Shown here piece by piece: positions 23,255-34,498 of a DNA stretch of 64,000 nt. The notes beneath the pieces were generated by a model. That model was not told where the DNA came from. It saw only the letters and a program-made list of their open reading frames with translations, and did not search any database. Positions within the stretch are counted from its first letter, which is position 1. Each line of letters starts with the position of its first letter. Location: positions 1 through 64,000 of the forward strand of contig KV918797.1 in the NCBI GenBank assembly GCA_002049455.2, written 5' to 3'. The stretch comes from Porphyra umbilicalis (Eukaryota; Rhodophyta; Bangiophyceae; Bangiales; Bangiaceae). The translations under genes and the position numbers were made by a program.

Positions 23255-24201
23255 TTACTCTGCAGCAGTGAGTCCTCGGCTCCAATATCCGACAGGATGA
23301 AGCAGTTCGCCCTGTTCCTCCTGGAGGAGGGAACAACTAACTTGGTCGGCGCATGCGTCAACGTCAACGACGAGCTTCCGATTAGCCTTTGGCAAGGCAA
23401 GTACCGGTGGGCACAACAGTGCGTTGCGGAGGTCCTCGAAGGCGGCGATAGCCACGTCCGTCGGTGGTGGTAAATCCGGTGGGATCTCGGCCCTAGTCAG
23501 GGCGTTCAGGGGCTTTGCTCGTTTGGCAAAGTCTTTGAAAAACCGTCGATAGACGTTGCACATGCCCAAGAAGCTTTTCAGCTGGGTCTTTGTAGTTGGG
23601 AACTTCGCATGCTTCAGAGCATCCACGTTCTTGTTGTGCACGTGCAGTTGCCCGGGGCAGACAATGTGTCCTAGGTACTCGACCTCATCGGAAGACCACG
23701 TGCACTTTTCCAAGTTGAGGGTAACCCCGGCTTCTCGGAGACGGTGAAGAACCGTGCCAACGTCCTTGACGAGTTGTTCCGCGTTTGCGGAGAAGATGAT
23801 GACATCGTCTAAGTAGACAAGGCATATCTGACATTTCAAGCCTGAGAGGATAATATCCAACGCGCGCTGAAAGGTAGCGGGCGCGTTCGTCAAGCCGAAA
23901 GGCATGGATAACCAGTAGTATATACTACAGTGCGTCGTGAACGCCGTCTTCTCAGGTCGTCCTTGCGTAAGGGTACTTGCCAGTACCCCGCGGTGCAGTC
24001 GAGAGACGTGAACAGTTGGGCATCTCCCAAGGAGTCAAGGCAGTCCTCCATTCGAGGCAAGGGATAAGCATCCTTCTTGGTGATGTTGTTTAACCGACGA
24101 TAGTCGATACAGAATCGGGCTTTGCCGTTCTTCTTTGGTACAATTACCACGGGGCTTGTCCAAGCACTATGGCTAGGAGCAATGACGTTGAGCTTCAACA
24201 T
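23255..24201 (-). pseudogene. Element A reverse transcriptase region
   Basis: The Ty3/Gypsy RT motifs are present: WTSPVVIVPKKNGKARFCID near 24100-24170, MPFGLTNAPATFQRALD near 23860-23905, and the catalytic YLDDVIIFSA near 23790-23825. The RNase H domain follows. Broken within the pol region. Confidence 0.88.
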
Positions 24202-24255
24202 TTTGTTGATCTGATCAGAGATGATCTGCCGTTTGAACGGCCCGGTGCGGTAGGG

Positions 24256-25272
24256 TTAAGCCCGAATGGGCAGAGCGTCGGGAGGAGTGACGATGGCGTG
24301 CTCCGTAGCACGGATGACGCCAAGGGTTCCATCCCACGTAGACGAATGCGTCTTAAACATGTCACAAATATGCTTGTGCAGGTACTCAGGTGCCTCACTG
24401 AGGTCGAGGTCCTCGAGTGGGTCACGACTCGCGTCGTCCGATGAGTTATCGGTTCCATCCTTTGGGTTGTTGTCATCCAAGACGGCGGAAAGCATCGGCC
24501 CTTGGTAGGGTTCTGCGAACCCCAAGGTTGAGTTCTTGCGAACAATGACTTGGTCCTCGCCGAAGTTGCATAACTTGACCAAGAATGGTTCGTCCGGTTT
24601 GACGATGGCGATGCCACAGGCGACTGCCATGTACTTGTGTCGGCGCAACCGAATGTTCCGTGTGATGGTAACCATACCAGGGGTGTCGCACGTGGCCATG
24701 ATCCACTCCTCCTTGTGTCCGTTGACACGCACCTGTTTGCAGGCTCGAGCCCGAGCGGGTCTATCTTACCAGTGGCGGTCCCACGCGCTGTCGTGGAGAC
24801 AAGCTAAGATCGGCGTTGTCCGGGGTAGTTCCTCCGTGCAGCGCACGTGCTCTTGCCAGACGATCTTGCGCGAGCGCGGCAATATGCCCTCGATGTTTTG
24901 TTCAATGAACTCGGTGCCAAGAATGCACGGGACTGACGAGTTGTCGGAAACGAGAAATCGTTCAAAGAGACGCACACCTCCAGTGTCTACATACAGATGT
25001 TTGGCATACTTCGTCACGAGACGATTGTTGTTTGCATCTCGGATGCGCGGAAGCGTGGTCAACTCTTCGGCATGAGCCATCCAGCTCGCAGGGAGAACAC
25101 TTGGTCGCACTATGTTCACCCCGGCGCCCGTGTCTAAGACGGGGCGGCAACTTCGCATTACGCGCAGGCATGGGCCGAGCGTGGCGGCGATCTCGTAGTG
25201 CCGAAGGGCACGACGTAAGAGGCTTGTCACCGTACGCTTTCGCGTTCCGCCGGGCACTCCCAAGTCGCGCAC
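24256..25272 (-). pseudogene. Element A protease region
   Basis: The retropepsin-like active-site motif VLDTGAGVNIVR is near 25105-25140. The rest is a variable linker towards the reverse transcriptase. Two open segments cover 24766-25272 and 24256-24732. Confidence 0.75.
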
Positions 25273-25277
25273 CCGGC

Positions 25278-26924
25278 CTAGACGTTTTTCGAGTCGTCCA
25301 CGGCGTCGGCCGGATGTTCGATCTCGTTTTCTTCGACGTTACCGTCGGCAAGGGCATGAACGCCGATAGGCGGTTGCCGACGCTCGCAAGGGCGATAAGG
25401 CTCGGCACACTGTGCGGCGAAGTGCCCTGGCTTGTCACAGTTGTAACAGACGTCAGCCCGATTGGCTTGAGGGACGGCGGCCCGAGGGGGCGGCGGTGTA
25501 CGAACCGGTGTGAACGGTCGTTCCGTCGTCGTTCGCTGGTCTTGTGTCGCGTAAGCGACTTTGATCGCCGTTGGGCGGGTCATCTTGAGTTGCAAACGCA
25601 ACTTGTTCGTACCGTCCCAGTACATCTGGGCGGTAACGAACGTCTCGGACAGGGTTTGGTCGGGGAACTGGTCGTTCAGGACCCGGACGTGCGCTTGCAC
25701 AAGGTCCGAAGGACCAGTGATGAAGACGTCCTCAACGTCTTGGATGTCGAACAACCCGTTCAGGAGGTCGCATTGCGTTGCCACGCGATGACCAAAGGCC
25801 GTGGGCGCCTCGTTGTCTTGTTGCTTCATCGTAGTGATGTCGCCGTAGGCGTTAGCCATAGTTGCGTGCGTCGCATACTTCAAACGAGGCCAGTTGACGG
25901 CATCTCCGTATGTACGGATGGCGTAACGCTTACGTCCGAGTGTGCTGTTAAGCGCGCCGGAGAAGGCCATCTTGGCTTTGCCGGTTATTCGAAAGATCAT
26001 GAGCGGAAGGGCTTGGCCGTGTGTCAGCCCAGCCGCGTCGCCCGCGCGGCGAAAGGTCTTTAAGAACGTGAAGATGCCCAAGGGCAGGGCTCCCGTGAAT
26101 GGCTGTTGCCCATGCAACGCTCCGTCCAAACGTTTGTTGAGACGGTGCGACCTTTGTGCCTCTTTAGGCGTATACGTCAGTTGACGGAGGATCAGGAAGT
26201 ACGTCCTGTAGTCCAGGAGTGTCTTGAAGCGGCTATTAGCCGGGCGGATAACCTTGATCCTATCGGCTTTTTCAAGTCGCTCCTTCCGTTTGGTGGGGGG
26301 CGTGGGGCGCTTGCGCGCGGCCGCGTCCGACTCGCTCGAGCTGTCGCTCGGCGAGGACCCACTTGGGGGCGACGGCGGGCCTGGGAGCCCGTGGCCATCG
26401 TCCGAAGAGGACAAGTCCGTCGCGTTGGGGTTGTCGTCGTCTGACGACGTCGGGCTTGACCCAGAGGCGGAATCATCGGAAGATGAGGAAGGCGCGGCGT
26501 TAGCCGGATCGTCCTTGCGGACGGACTTGCTTTTAGTCGCCTTGCTTGTCGTCTTGACATTCTTAATCTTGTCGCCCGACTGGCGGCGAGACTTAGCCAC
26601 ACGGCGTTCCTCCTCGTGGGAGTCGACCTTGCGCAGGGCCCCGACGTCATCGACCAACTTCTCATTGGCTCGCGCCACAGACTCGTTAGTCTATTCTTGG
26701 GCCGTTAGGCGTCGCTGAAGTGCCTCAACGGCCGCCTTCAGGCTCTTCACCACCTGCATCTGCCCAGAGGCGGCTTGATCCGCAGGGATGGGAGGAGTTG
26801 GAGCACCGTCCGTTGGGGCGTCGGAGGCGGCAGGAGTGCCTTGTCCCCCGCCCGGCGGCCGGTAGCCAGCTGGCAACTTGCCATCTCTGGCTCGCCGAGT
26901 GCCGCCGGTACCACCAGTAGACAT
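25278..26924 (-). CDS. Element A gag region
   Basis: The main open part (25278-26678) holds an acidic Ser/Asp-rich N-terminal part, a capsid-like central helical region and a CCHC zinc knuckle (CYNCDKPGHFAAQC near 25405-25450). A short segment at 26691-26924 near the 5' LTR appears to be its N-terminal end. Broken as part of the element. Confidence 0.75.
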
Positions 26925-27136
26925 ACTCGGACCTGAACAAAGTGTTCCGACTTGGCTTACGCCCTGCGCGCCAACGTCGGAGATCTCAACCGTGATGACC
27001 CCGGCACCACGCCCACAAGTCGATGGCTTACGCCCCGCGCGCCAAGCGACCGTATCGACACCGTCACAATGCCACGAGGCGGCGAGAAAGTTCTCGGGGA
27101 CACCGTGCCGTGAGGCACGATGAAGGCGAGGGTATC

Positions 27137-27154
27137 CCCTGCTGCTTCACCAAA
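27137..27154 (-). other. Primer-binding site of element A
   Basis: On the coding strand the LTR end CA is followed by TT and then TGGTGAAGCAGCAGGGG, which begins with the TGG expected for pairing to a tRNA CCA end. The tRNA cannot be named from the sequence alone. Confidence 0.6.
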
Positions 27155-27549
27155 TGTGGTATTAATAACGTTAGTTCAATTACCAGTGTACTGAGACCGA
27201 TCGTAGCCAAGCAATAAAGCGTGTTCTATCGCCGTCGCGGCGAGGAAGAAAGACCTTTTGTTGAAGGGCATCCGATGGGGAGCCGGGTGGTGCCCACGAC
27301 GGCGACCCCGGACCCACGGTGATTTAATACAAACGAAGGCACCGGTCGATCGACCGTCCGATCACAAGCGATCGTAATGAGTGCCGGCAGACAGATAAGA
27401 CAGGCAAGCAAACAAACAACAAAAATAAACAAAGCGGAAGTAACCCCCCAAAGGGCTTGCCACAAGCCGAGTCACACAAATCCGTGGATTCAGCCAGTCA
27501 AGGGGGCTACTCGTGGCCAGTTGCCAATTGGGAGCAGAGACATGCTACA
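27155..27549 (-). repeat. Element A 5' LTR (395 bp)
   Basis: Direct repeat of 18989-19383 with six differences by hand count. TGAAG follows at 27550-27554. Confidence 0.93.
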
Positions 27550-27554
27550 TGAAG

Positions 27555-28298
27555 ACTTTTCATGGACTGCGTGAACAGGTCTACGGCAACAACAATTACC
27601 ACCCAACGGGGCCTGGAAGAGGTCGCGGCGGTGGCTTTTCCGCAGCCGGCGCGCAAAGGACCTCGTCACTTTCCCATGCTGCGCTGTCGTGGTCACAGCG
27701 CCCCACACTCTTCTTCGTGGTGACCCTGCATCCAGTACAAGCAGAAATGGTGCTACCTGAGGGTGCCATGGCCGCGCCCATTGCTGCTTCCCAACAGCTC
27801 AATGTTGGCGGCATGGGTAATAGCGACGACGAAGGGGATGAGGTGGAGGACTTTGGGCCGGGCGCCGTCGACCCTGGGCGATTGCATGTGGAGGGCGCTC
27901 CAGCGGTTGGGCAACTTGCCTTTGAGGTGCACTGTGCGGAGCAAGCGGCTTGACGTGCGTCGACAAACAACGCCGCGTCCTATGCCATGACGGAGATGTC
28001 TTGGTCAGCAAATGACCGTGCCGCAGCCTGCTTCTTGAGCTTCCTCGCGGTTGCTAATGGGCAAGAAGAAGGGCCTGGCGCCGAGCCGCTAGAGCAGTAG
28101 GCAATGCGCCTCGCTACAACCCTGGACGCCACCCTTCCCTACCGGTTGTGCCGCTTCTTTGCGATGCTGCGGGCGAGCAGGAGAAATACAGGCAATGACA
28201 ATTTGAATTCCAATTAGCTCGAGTCCGACGGAACCAGTGTTAAAGTTGTCAAGCATTGCGGTGAACGTGGTCACTGGGGCGCAACGTGGAGTTCACAG
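27555..28298. other. Gene-free flank of element A
   Basis: This continues the pre-insertion locus of 18484-18988. A plus-strand frame ending at 27953 is acidic and unrecognised; I do not support it as a gene. Confidence 0.35.
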
Positions 28299-28686
28299 GT
28301 GATCGTACCTGCGCGCCGTCTTCTGTTGCGGCGGCGCGTCGGCGGTTGCTGACGCCATCAAGCGGCGCGGTAACAGCCGCCTCGTCGGGCGGCGGTCGGA
28401 CCCACCCGCCCGCCCGTGCGCCGTGTCGGCCGCCCTGCCCGCCGTGCACAGTTGCGCTGCGCGGCAAAGTGACAGCCTCGCCCGTGGGCGCTGCGCGACG
28501 CTGGCGGGCCGCCGCCGCTGCGGTGGCGAAGGCGGCACTTCTTTTCCCGCCAGACGCCCCCCCCACCACGGCAACGTGGCTGTACGTGCCCCCGTGCGCG
28601 CTCGCGGCCTTAGAGCCGGCCGGCGTGCCCGGTTTCAATGCGCCACCGCCCTGAAGGCCAGGGTATTACACGCACGTGCCTGGAAT
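28299..28686 (-). repeat. Dispersed repeat of about 390 bp, copy 1
   Basis: This matches 56873-57272 over its whole length at roughly three quarters identity by eye, from GTGATCGT to GTGCCTGGAAT. A minus-strand frame in both copies shares the segments GTYSHVAVVGGA, GGRHGARA and DGVSNRRRAAATE, so the repeat may derive from a coding sequence. No terminal inverted repeat or family is recognised. Confidence 0.6.
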
Positions 28687-29423
28687 TGCTTTCACACGAA
28701 TGCTGTGAGCAAACGATGTGAGAATGTGGGGGGTGGCGGGGGGGGGCGCCCTTGAGGGGGGGGGAGGGCGGGTGCTTAATTGGACCGTGGTTCAATTATG
28801 GACCGGAATCCATCGCGAAATTTAGTCAGCTGCCTGTGATGGCCATGGATTGGCGGCCGCCACATCATTGACAAGGATGGGCTCCATGATATTGGGGCCC
28901 CGGCGCTTTGCGCGCGCTCCTTGGCGGCCGCCGATTAACGGTCTTGCGGCGCCCTTGGGCGCCACGTCGGTGCGTGCATGACGTCCCGACAGCGAGCATG
29001 ACCGGGCCACGCGGGCGGATTTCTATGTCTTGCACTGCGTTGCTGCCGGGTAGTCCTGCTACTGGGCTCTTCGTGCCCGACGAAAGCGGTGTCGCGGCGG
29101 TCTTGGTAGCGGGCTCGGTTGCTTGCCGGTAACGCCCTCGTTTGCCTCGGCTGTGGGCTCCCTACGCGGTACTGGCGATTTCGTGGGGGGGGGTGGGACA
29201 TTGTGGTGGTGACGGTGGATTGGACAAGAGACTGTTGCAGGGCTGTACTTTCGCATGGCTTTTCTGCGTGCGGGGTACGGGGAGCGCCACCTCGTTTTTT
29301 TTCGGTGCACATTCTTGTTGCTGCCTCGTTCTATTTCTCACGCTCCTGCTTCATTTTCAGTTGCCATTTCTTTTGTATGTTGGTCTCGTGGTGCTGCTGT
29401 TCACCTGTGCTCGAAAAACTGTC
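28687..29423. other. Gene-free interval
   Basis: The region contains G runs at 28735-28765 and near 29190 and an alternating T-rich/GC-rich composition. No coding frame is supported. It probably includes the 5' end of the decayed gene at 29424. Confidence 0.35.
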
Positions 29424-29942
29424 ATGGAGCCGAGCACCAACGCTGTGGATCCGGGCACCAACGCGGCGGAGCGGCGGCTGTACGTGCAGTTCTTTTAGCA
29501 TCTTGGCATCACGGAGTAAAAGAACATGACCTTCCTTTTCTTGTTTTTGCGCAACCTGTACGACGCGGCCTCCAAGCTGGATCTCCACCTCGCGCCCTAC
29601 GGCACCGCGCTCCATTGTGCCGTCAGCCGAATGGTCGTGTCGACAAACCCGCAAGAAGCGCCGACCCATCGCTGGATCCGGGTGGTCGACCGGCTGGGTT
29701 TCTTCACGGATGCCAGAAGCCCCGAGCGCATCTGCAACCTCAGCCTCGCCTTCGCCTACCGCCATCTCGAAGCGGGCGCGCTGGCCGAGGCCAATGCTTT
29801 GTTGTTGCGCAAGTCCCAGCCGGCTTCGAACTAGCAGGTGGCCCCTGCAGCAGGCGCTTTGCCACGTGACTGCGCTGTTGTGTCGACAACGACCAACGAC
29901 CCGGCGGCCGCTGCCCGTCGTGTGGAGCTGGGGCCTTGAAAG
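29424..29942 (+). pseudogene. Unknown element gene with in-frame stops
   Basis: The frame starts at the ATG at 29424 and keeps one register, with protein-like composition, through TAG at 29496, TAA at 29517 and TAG at 29832 until a TGA at 29940-29942. The best open part (29526-29834) contains HRWIRVVDRLGFFTDA and a leucine-rich helical C-terminus. I recognise no domain. It lies upstream of another decayed frame, and both face the PIF1-type gene at 31829. Confidence 0.4.
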
Positions 29943-30006
29943 ATGGACGGGGGTGGTGACGATGGTGAGCAGCAAGTGACTATGGAAGGCCGCGTCATTT
30001 CCGCTA

Positions 30007-31502
30007 ATGGACTGGCGCATGGTCGTGTCCAGTATGATTCTTGCGCCCGGGTCCTTCGGGGTCGCCGGAGACGCCCGACGATCTGGTGACTCCGGCAGTG
30101 CCGCCACCGGCGACGACGCCAATGACGCCGACTCGTCCAGCATCCACGAGGCAGCAGGTGCCGGTTCCGCGGCCGATGTGGACAACACGGAGGTTGTTGA
30201 CGACGGCGACAGCTGGACCATCCCGCCGTAGGCCATGTTTGAAGAGCAGCCCACCGTACACCTCTCCGCATCCGCCGTCAAGGTGGTCGTCTCGGTTCTG
30301 CGGACGGTTATGGACTAGCCTGACGGAAAGGACGTGTTGCGCAAGCTGCTCATTGATGGACTTCTTTTCCTGGAGCGCTCCCAGCTGGAGCCTTCTCCTG
30401 CCGGTACCACTAAACCAACCGGCGCCAGGCGGGAGCGGACGCGATCTGGCGCATGTGTCGCGCCTGTTGGCCTCATTGGAAAGCCCCGCAACGTCTGGGC
30501 AGCACCAAACCCCAGGACGGTACGCTGGCGTTTTTGCTCAACCGCAAGCGCCTGGCAGCATCCTCCCGGTGGGCCATTCCCGTCAACATGACCGGCACCA
30601 ACAGCGCGCTGGAGGACTTGAGCGTCAAGACATCTCGCTTTTTCAAGAAGAACGAGCTGCTCACCGTCGAGTGCGTGCAGCCCGTCAGCGGCAAGGCGCC
30701 AATGAAGTTGACGGTCGTCGTCGCCTGCCTGTTGCTGATGGTGACAAAACAGGAGGGCTTCAGGCCTATCCTGACCGACTTGGCCTTTGCCGGGCGGTCC
30801 GACGTCAATAAGAACGCGCCTTTGACAATGGCATCCCGACATGAGTTCTACACCGCCGGGCTGCGGCCGTCTTCATCTACTCGCGGCTCGGATCAGCATG
30901 CCCGCTCGACTTCTACTGGTGGTGGTCCGGCTGCCCCGGCTGCCCCATCTTTTTACGTGCCCGCGCTCCAAGCTAATCTCCCACAAGACCTCGATGTGGA
31001 GTATGCCGCGATGGAGTCCGATGTGGCAGCCGACAAAAGCAAGGAGGCGACCAGATGTCGGGAACAGCGGAAGAAAATGCTCATGGAAAAGCCGCGTCCT
31101 CGTACTGGTCGACCTCCGACCGGCCGCACTGCTTCCGCGGCATCCGAATCCACAGCCCCCGCAGGCTCGGCGGCGGCGCCCGCACCTGCATCGACCATGC
31201 CAGGCTCTCACGGGGCGATGCGGTCGCCGGTGGCAACGCGGGGACGCCATCCTCCCCGAGATTTTGCTGCAGAAGAGGATCCGTCTGGTGGTCCGAATGA
31301 CGGTACGACTGTCGTACGGGGCGGCGCCTCGTCCACCGAGCCTCAGAAGCCACCCAACGGCGCCAAGAAGGCGCGCGCTCCCCGACAGCGGAAGGTCTCT
31401 GCAAGCACTGGACAGCAGGCTGCCCCTGTGGTCACTCCTGCGCGTGACGGTGCTCAATGTGGTAGTGGAGTAGCACCGGCTGGGGAGTCCCACCTTCCCT
31501 AG
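30007..31502 (+). pseudogene. Unknown decayed gene facing the second PIF1-type gene
   Basis: An acidic stretch (30007-30231) is followed in frame, past a TAG, by a helical segment starting MFEEQPTVHLSASAVK, and past another TAG by KDVLRKLLIDGLLFLE. After a change of register near 30460 a longer frame runs to 31502. It contains FFKKNELLTVECVQPV, a hydrophobic helix and a Pro/Ser-rich, basic tail with KKARAPRQRK that could be a nuclear signal. No family is recognised. It probably belongs to the same element as the converging helicase gene. Confidence 0.4.
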
Positions 31503-31828
31503 CCCTCGTGGAAGGAGCCGGCCAAGGCGCCCTCGCGGGGCATGCTGTCTCATCTGCAGGTGCAAGTCAACCGAGTGATGTGGCTAGAGCGTGGATGCGT
31601 GACGTACCCAATGTGGTTGTTGGCGCTGGGGTTTCTTCTTCAGCATTCACTGCAGCACTGCCTACCGTATCTCTTACGTCTTCCAGCTTGCCTGATCAAT
31701 CCATTGAGACAGAGGGGGGGGGGTAGGGTCGCAAAAGAACTGTCGAGGAGGTGCAGCAAAGCCATGGCGGTTAACCTGACAGACGCTCAAGCTCATCATG
31801 TTCGGCCGACCCCAGTGCGCTCTGATGG

Positions 31829-34498
31829 TCAACCGCGGCGACAAGGAGAGCATTTCCTGTCCCCATAGCGATTAAAGGAGTAGTATCTGTTCCTTCCAGA
31901 GACTCTCTGTGACCTACAGCCGGCACCACTCTCTATACTCAGAGCAGCTTGGTCGGCTCGCGAGCGAGACGCCACAAAAGACTTGATGTGCAACCCACTC
32001 TTGGAAGGCACCCGGCTCAAGGCCCTTTGCACCATGCCCGCCTCAAAACAATGGGCCAAGTCCAGGACCGCACAAGAGATACTCAAGCTTTGGGACATGT
32101 GGATGGTTGTAGCACAACCCAACACAAACGGAACTTGCAAACGCACAGCAAGAGCGCCAGGGTCAGCAAGGATGCGGGCAGTGAACTGGACAGGAGGGCA
32201 AACAACTTCAATCCAATCATCAACCGCATGGTGCACTCCTGCGCTCTCCCGCTCGACACCAGACGGCAGCCTGTGGTTGACCAGCCGGACAATGGGGATG
32301 CCGCCGTCAGTGTATGAAGAGATAAACCCAACGCTCCCGTGGCAAATACCCATCGCCTTCGGCCGGTTGTTGTTGATAATGACGCAAGCGTGCACGCAGT
32401 GTGGCACCGCCGCCGGGGCGACACAGTCTACGAGCGCGGCCCTCCATGACGTCTCGGACACAGCCGCGAGTACAGGTCTGAGAAGCGAGGTGTCCCGGTC
32501 GGGGTTTGCCTCAACGTCGTCCACCGCTGAAAACAGAGCCGGATGGGTACCGGACGTGAGGCGCTGTAGGCAGGCACGGTTGTGCGCCAAGACCCCCTTG
32601 TGATGAGGCATCAGGTGGAGGACTTTGTTCTTCATGCTCTCGTACTTGGAGCCGTCGACCCAGCACTCTTTCACCAACGCCTGGACTGCGTCGGAGCTTT
32701 TGCCAGCGCGCGCGTTACGGACGGCGCGGATGGAGCCCGGGTCACTATGCCAAAAGGAGCCGGGTAGGTCCAGGAAGGAGCCGCCAAACAACTGGCGCCA
32801 GCACAGGCCTGTGCAGACCATTGCGCCTTTGACAGAGCCCACATGCAGGAAGTCCCAGAAGGCAAACCATACGCAGGGGCGGGCAGAGACAGACCGCGAC
32901 TGGCAGAGGAGCTGGTGCATAATTCCCAGCTTGTCTGCCCCGACGAGAGAGACCTCATCCAAAATCACGGCGCGGACTCGGCCCAACCGTGTCGTGATGG
33001 GGTGGATCCGGTCCGTGCGCACTAGGCGGGCAGCTTCAACATTCGGATCGAGCCGCACCCGGTAGTAGTCCCGCACAAACCCGAAGAACGAGTGGTACAT
33101 CATGCCGTCGGCCGTCTTGGCCGCCGTACCAGTGGGGGCAAGCGCCACAACATCCCCTTCTTCCAGGTAACGTTGCCGCGAGAAGACTTGGAGGCGCCGC
33201 AGAAGGGTGGACTTTCCGGAACCAGGTCCCCCAGAGATGCAAGCGCTATTCACTCGCACAAAGAGCTGCTCGCAAACTTCGTCCCACGTCCCGCCGCCAA
33301 CGAGAAGGCCAATCGGCCCAATGCCGTCGGGAGAAAGCAAGGAGCCCTTGACGCGGTCGTCTCCACAGCGTGTGGAAGCACGCCGTAATCCAGCCCGACC
33401 ACCAGCGCGACGGGTGCTCGGCCCGTGTCGGCCATGCTGCTGCATTCGGCCAGCAGGATCGGCCGCAGGCAGGGTAGGTCGCTGCCCGAAGTAAGCACGC
33501 GCTGTAGGCGTAACCATGTGACTGGCGGCATAAAGCAGGTCGCTTGCGTCAGAGGCTGTCCAGTACGACCGAGGCGCACTGGCGCTCGTCGAACGCGAGC
33601 TGGCCGGCCACGAAGGGGCTTCTTGCGTGACCACTGGCAGCCGCCGACGCTTGACTGGGCTGCCGCCGGTCAAGTCCAGCCCTGCGATGGGCCTTTCCGT
33701 GGCCACACGCCGCTCGGGAGATGGCACCGAAATCGTGCACGCTCCGAGCTCGCGCAATGCCGGGGGTAATGTGCTTGCCAGCGCGACGGTGCCACCGGGG
33801 GCCATGACGCGCTTGCCAAGCAAGAAGGCCCGCACTGCCTCCGGCGGGAATTCGCCCCCATCCGACTCCCTGCCCCATGACACACAGGAGCTGTTTATAA
33901 TATCAACTTCCGGCATACGCGGCTTGGCCAGCGGCTCCTTGATGGCACCAGCCGCCTTATTGGGGGCAGGGGCGGCACATGCAGTTGAGCGCGCGGACAG
34001 GAGCCTTGCGGGAGAACCGAGGCGGGACGAGCACAGCGACTCGCGGGCGGGAGTGGCAAGAGACGCATCGTCCTCCACCGGCCACCGGATGACGTCAAGA
34101 AAATTGCGTCCAGCGTCGCTGGCGAGCCACCGCCAGGTAAGCGCCGCAGCGGAAAACCCGTGCAAGATGCAGGCACCGAGGGCCGGGTCTCGCACCATGG
34201 CCAGCGTCGACGCCATACCAACCGCGTCGGTGCCAAAAGAGCAGGAGCAAGATTGTGTCACCACCGCGATGCGGGCGACGCTGCCGTCAAAGGAGATGGT
34301 CTCGGCCCGCTCAGCGAGTACGGCGGCAGTCGCCACCGCCTCAGTGTGCACGGGGTTTGGGAGCCAGCATAGAGCATCCCTATGGGTAGGAGAGCATCGT
34401 GTAGCTAGCACGCTTTGATGCTCAACCGCCACCAGGCGACGCGTAATGTCGACCGCGTCCGACAGATTGTGGATGACACACACAGCGAGTGACAGCAC
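31829..34498 (-). CDS. PIF1-type helicase, second element copy (up to 889 aa)
   Basis: This is an SF1B helicase of the PIF1 type. Walker A (GGPGSGKST) is at about residue 421, Walker B (VILDEVSLV) at about 510, motif III is altered (WDFLHVG where GDFxQLPP is usual), and the motif VI region (TIHMSQSLS, later ALSRV) is near 800-830. The altered motif III may impair activity. About 400 residues of unknown N-terminal sequence contain KRRRLPVV in a position comparable to KRRRL in the copy at 528-2612, suggesting shared descent. No in-frame ATG is found near the 5' end before an upstream stop; the listed boundary is a GTG, so a missing first exon or truncation is possible. It converges on the decayed genes at 29424-31502. 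Confidence 0.7.
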   Translation of the reverse strand: MLSLAVCVIHNLSDAVDITRRLVAVEHQSVLATRCSPTHRDALCWLPNPVHTEAVATAAVLAERAETISFDGSVARIAVVTQSCSCSFGTDAVGMASTLAMVRDPALGACILHGFSAAALTWRWLASDAGRNFLDVIRWPVEDDASLATPARESLCSSRLGSPARLLSARSTACAAPAPNKAAGAIKEPLAKPRMPEVDIINSSCVSWGRESDGGEFPPEAVRAFLLGKRVMAPGGTVALASTLPPALRELGACTISVPSPERRVATERPIAGLDLTGGSPVKRRRLPVVTQEAPSWPASSRSTSASAPRSYWTASDASDLLYAASHMVTPTARAYFGQRPTLPAADPAGRMQQHGRHGPSTRRAGGRAGLRRASTRCGDDRVKGSLLSPDGIGPIGLLVGGGTWDEVCEQLFVRVNSACISGGPGSGKSTLLRRLQVFSRQRYLEEGDVVALAPTGTAAKTADGMMYHSFFGFVRDYYRVRLDPNVEAARLVRTDRIHPITTRLGRVRAVILDEVSLVGADKLGIMHQLLCQSRSVSARPCVWFAFWDFLHVGSVKGAMVCTGLCWRQLFGGSFLDLPGSFWHSDPGSIRAVRNARAGKSSDAVQALVKECWVDGSKYESMKNKVLHLMPHHKGVLAHNRACLQRLTSGTHPALFSAVDDVEANPDRDTSLLRPVLAAVSETSWRAALVDCVAPAAVPHCVHACVIINNNRPKAMGICHGSVGFISSYTDGGIPIVRLVNHRLPSGVERESAGVHHAVDDWIEVVCPPVQFTARILADPGALAVRLQVPFVLGCATTIHMSQSLSISCAVLDLAHCFEAGMVQRALSRVPSKSGLHIKSFVASRSRADQAALSIESGAGCRSQRVSGRNRYYSFNRYGDRKCSPCRRG

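Noticed and set aside
30315-31565. Minus-strand frames over the decayed gene at 30-31.5 kb
   Set aside because: No domain and Arg-rich composition; the plus frame has helical and hydrophobic segments typical of protein.
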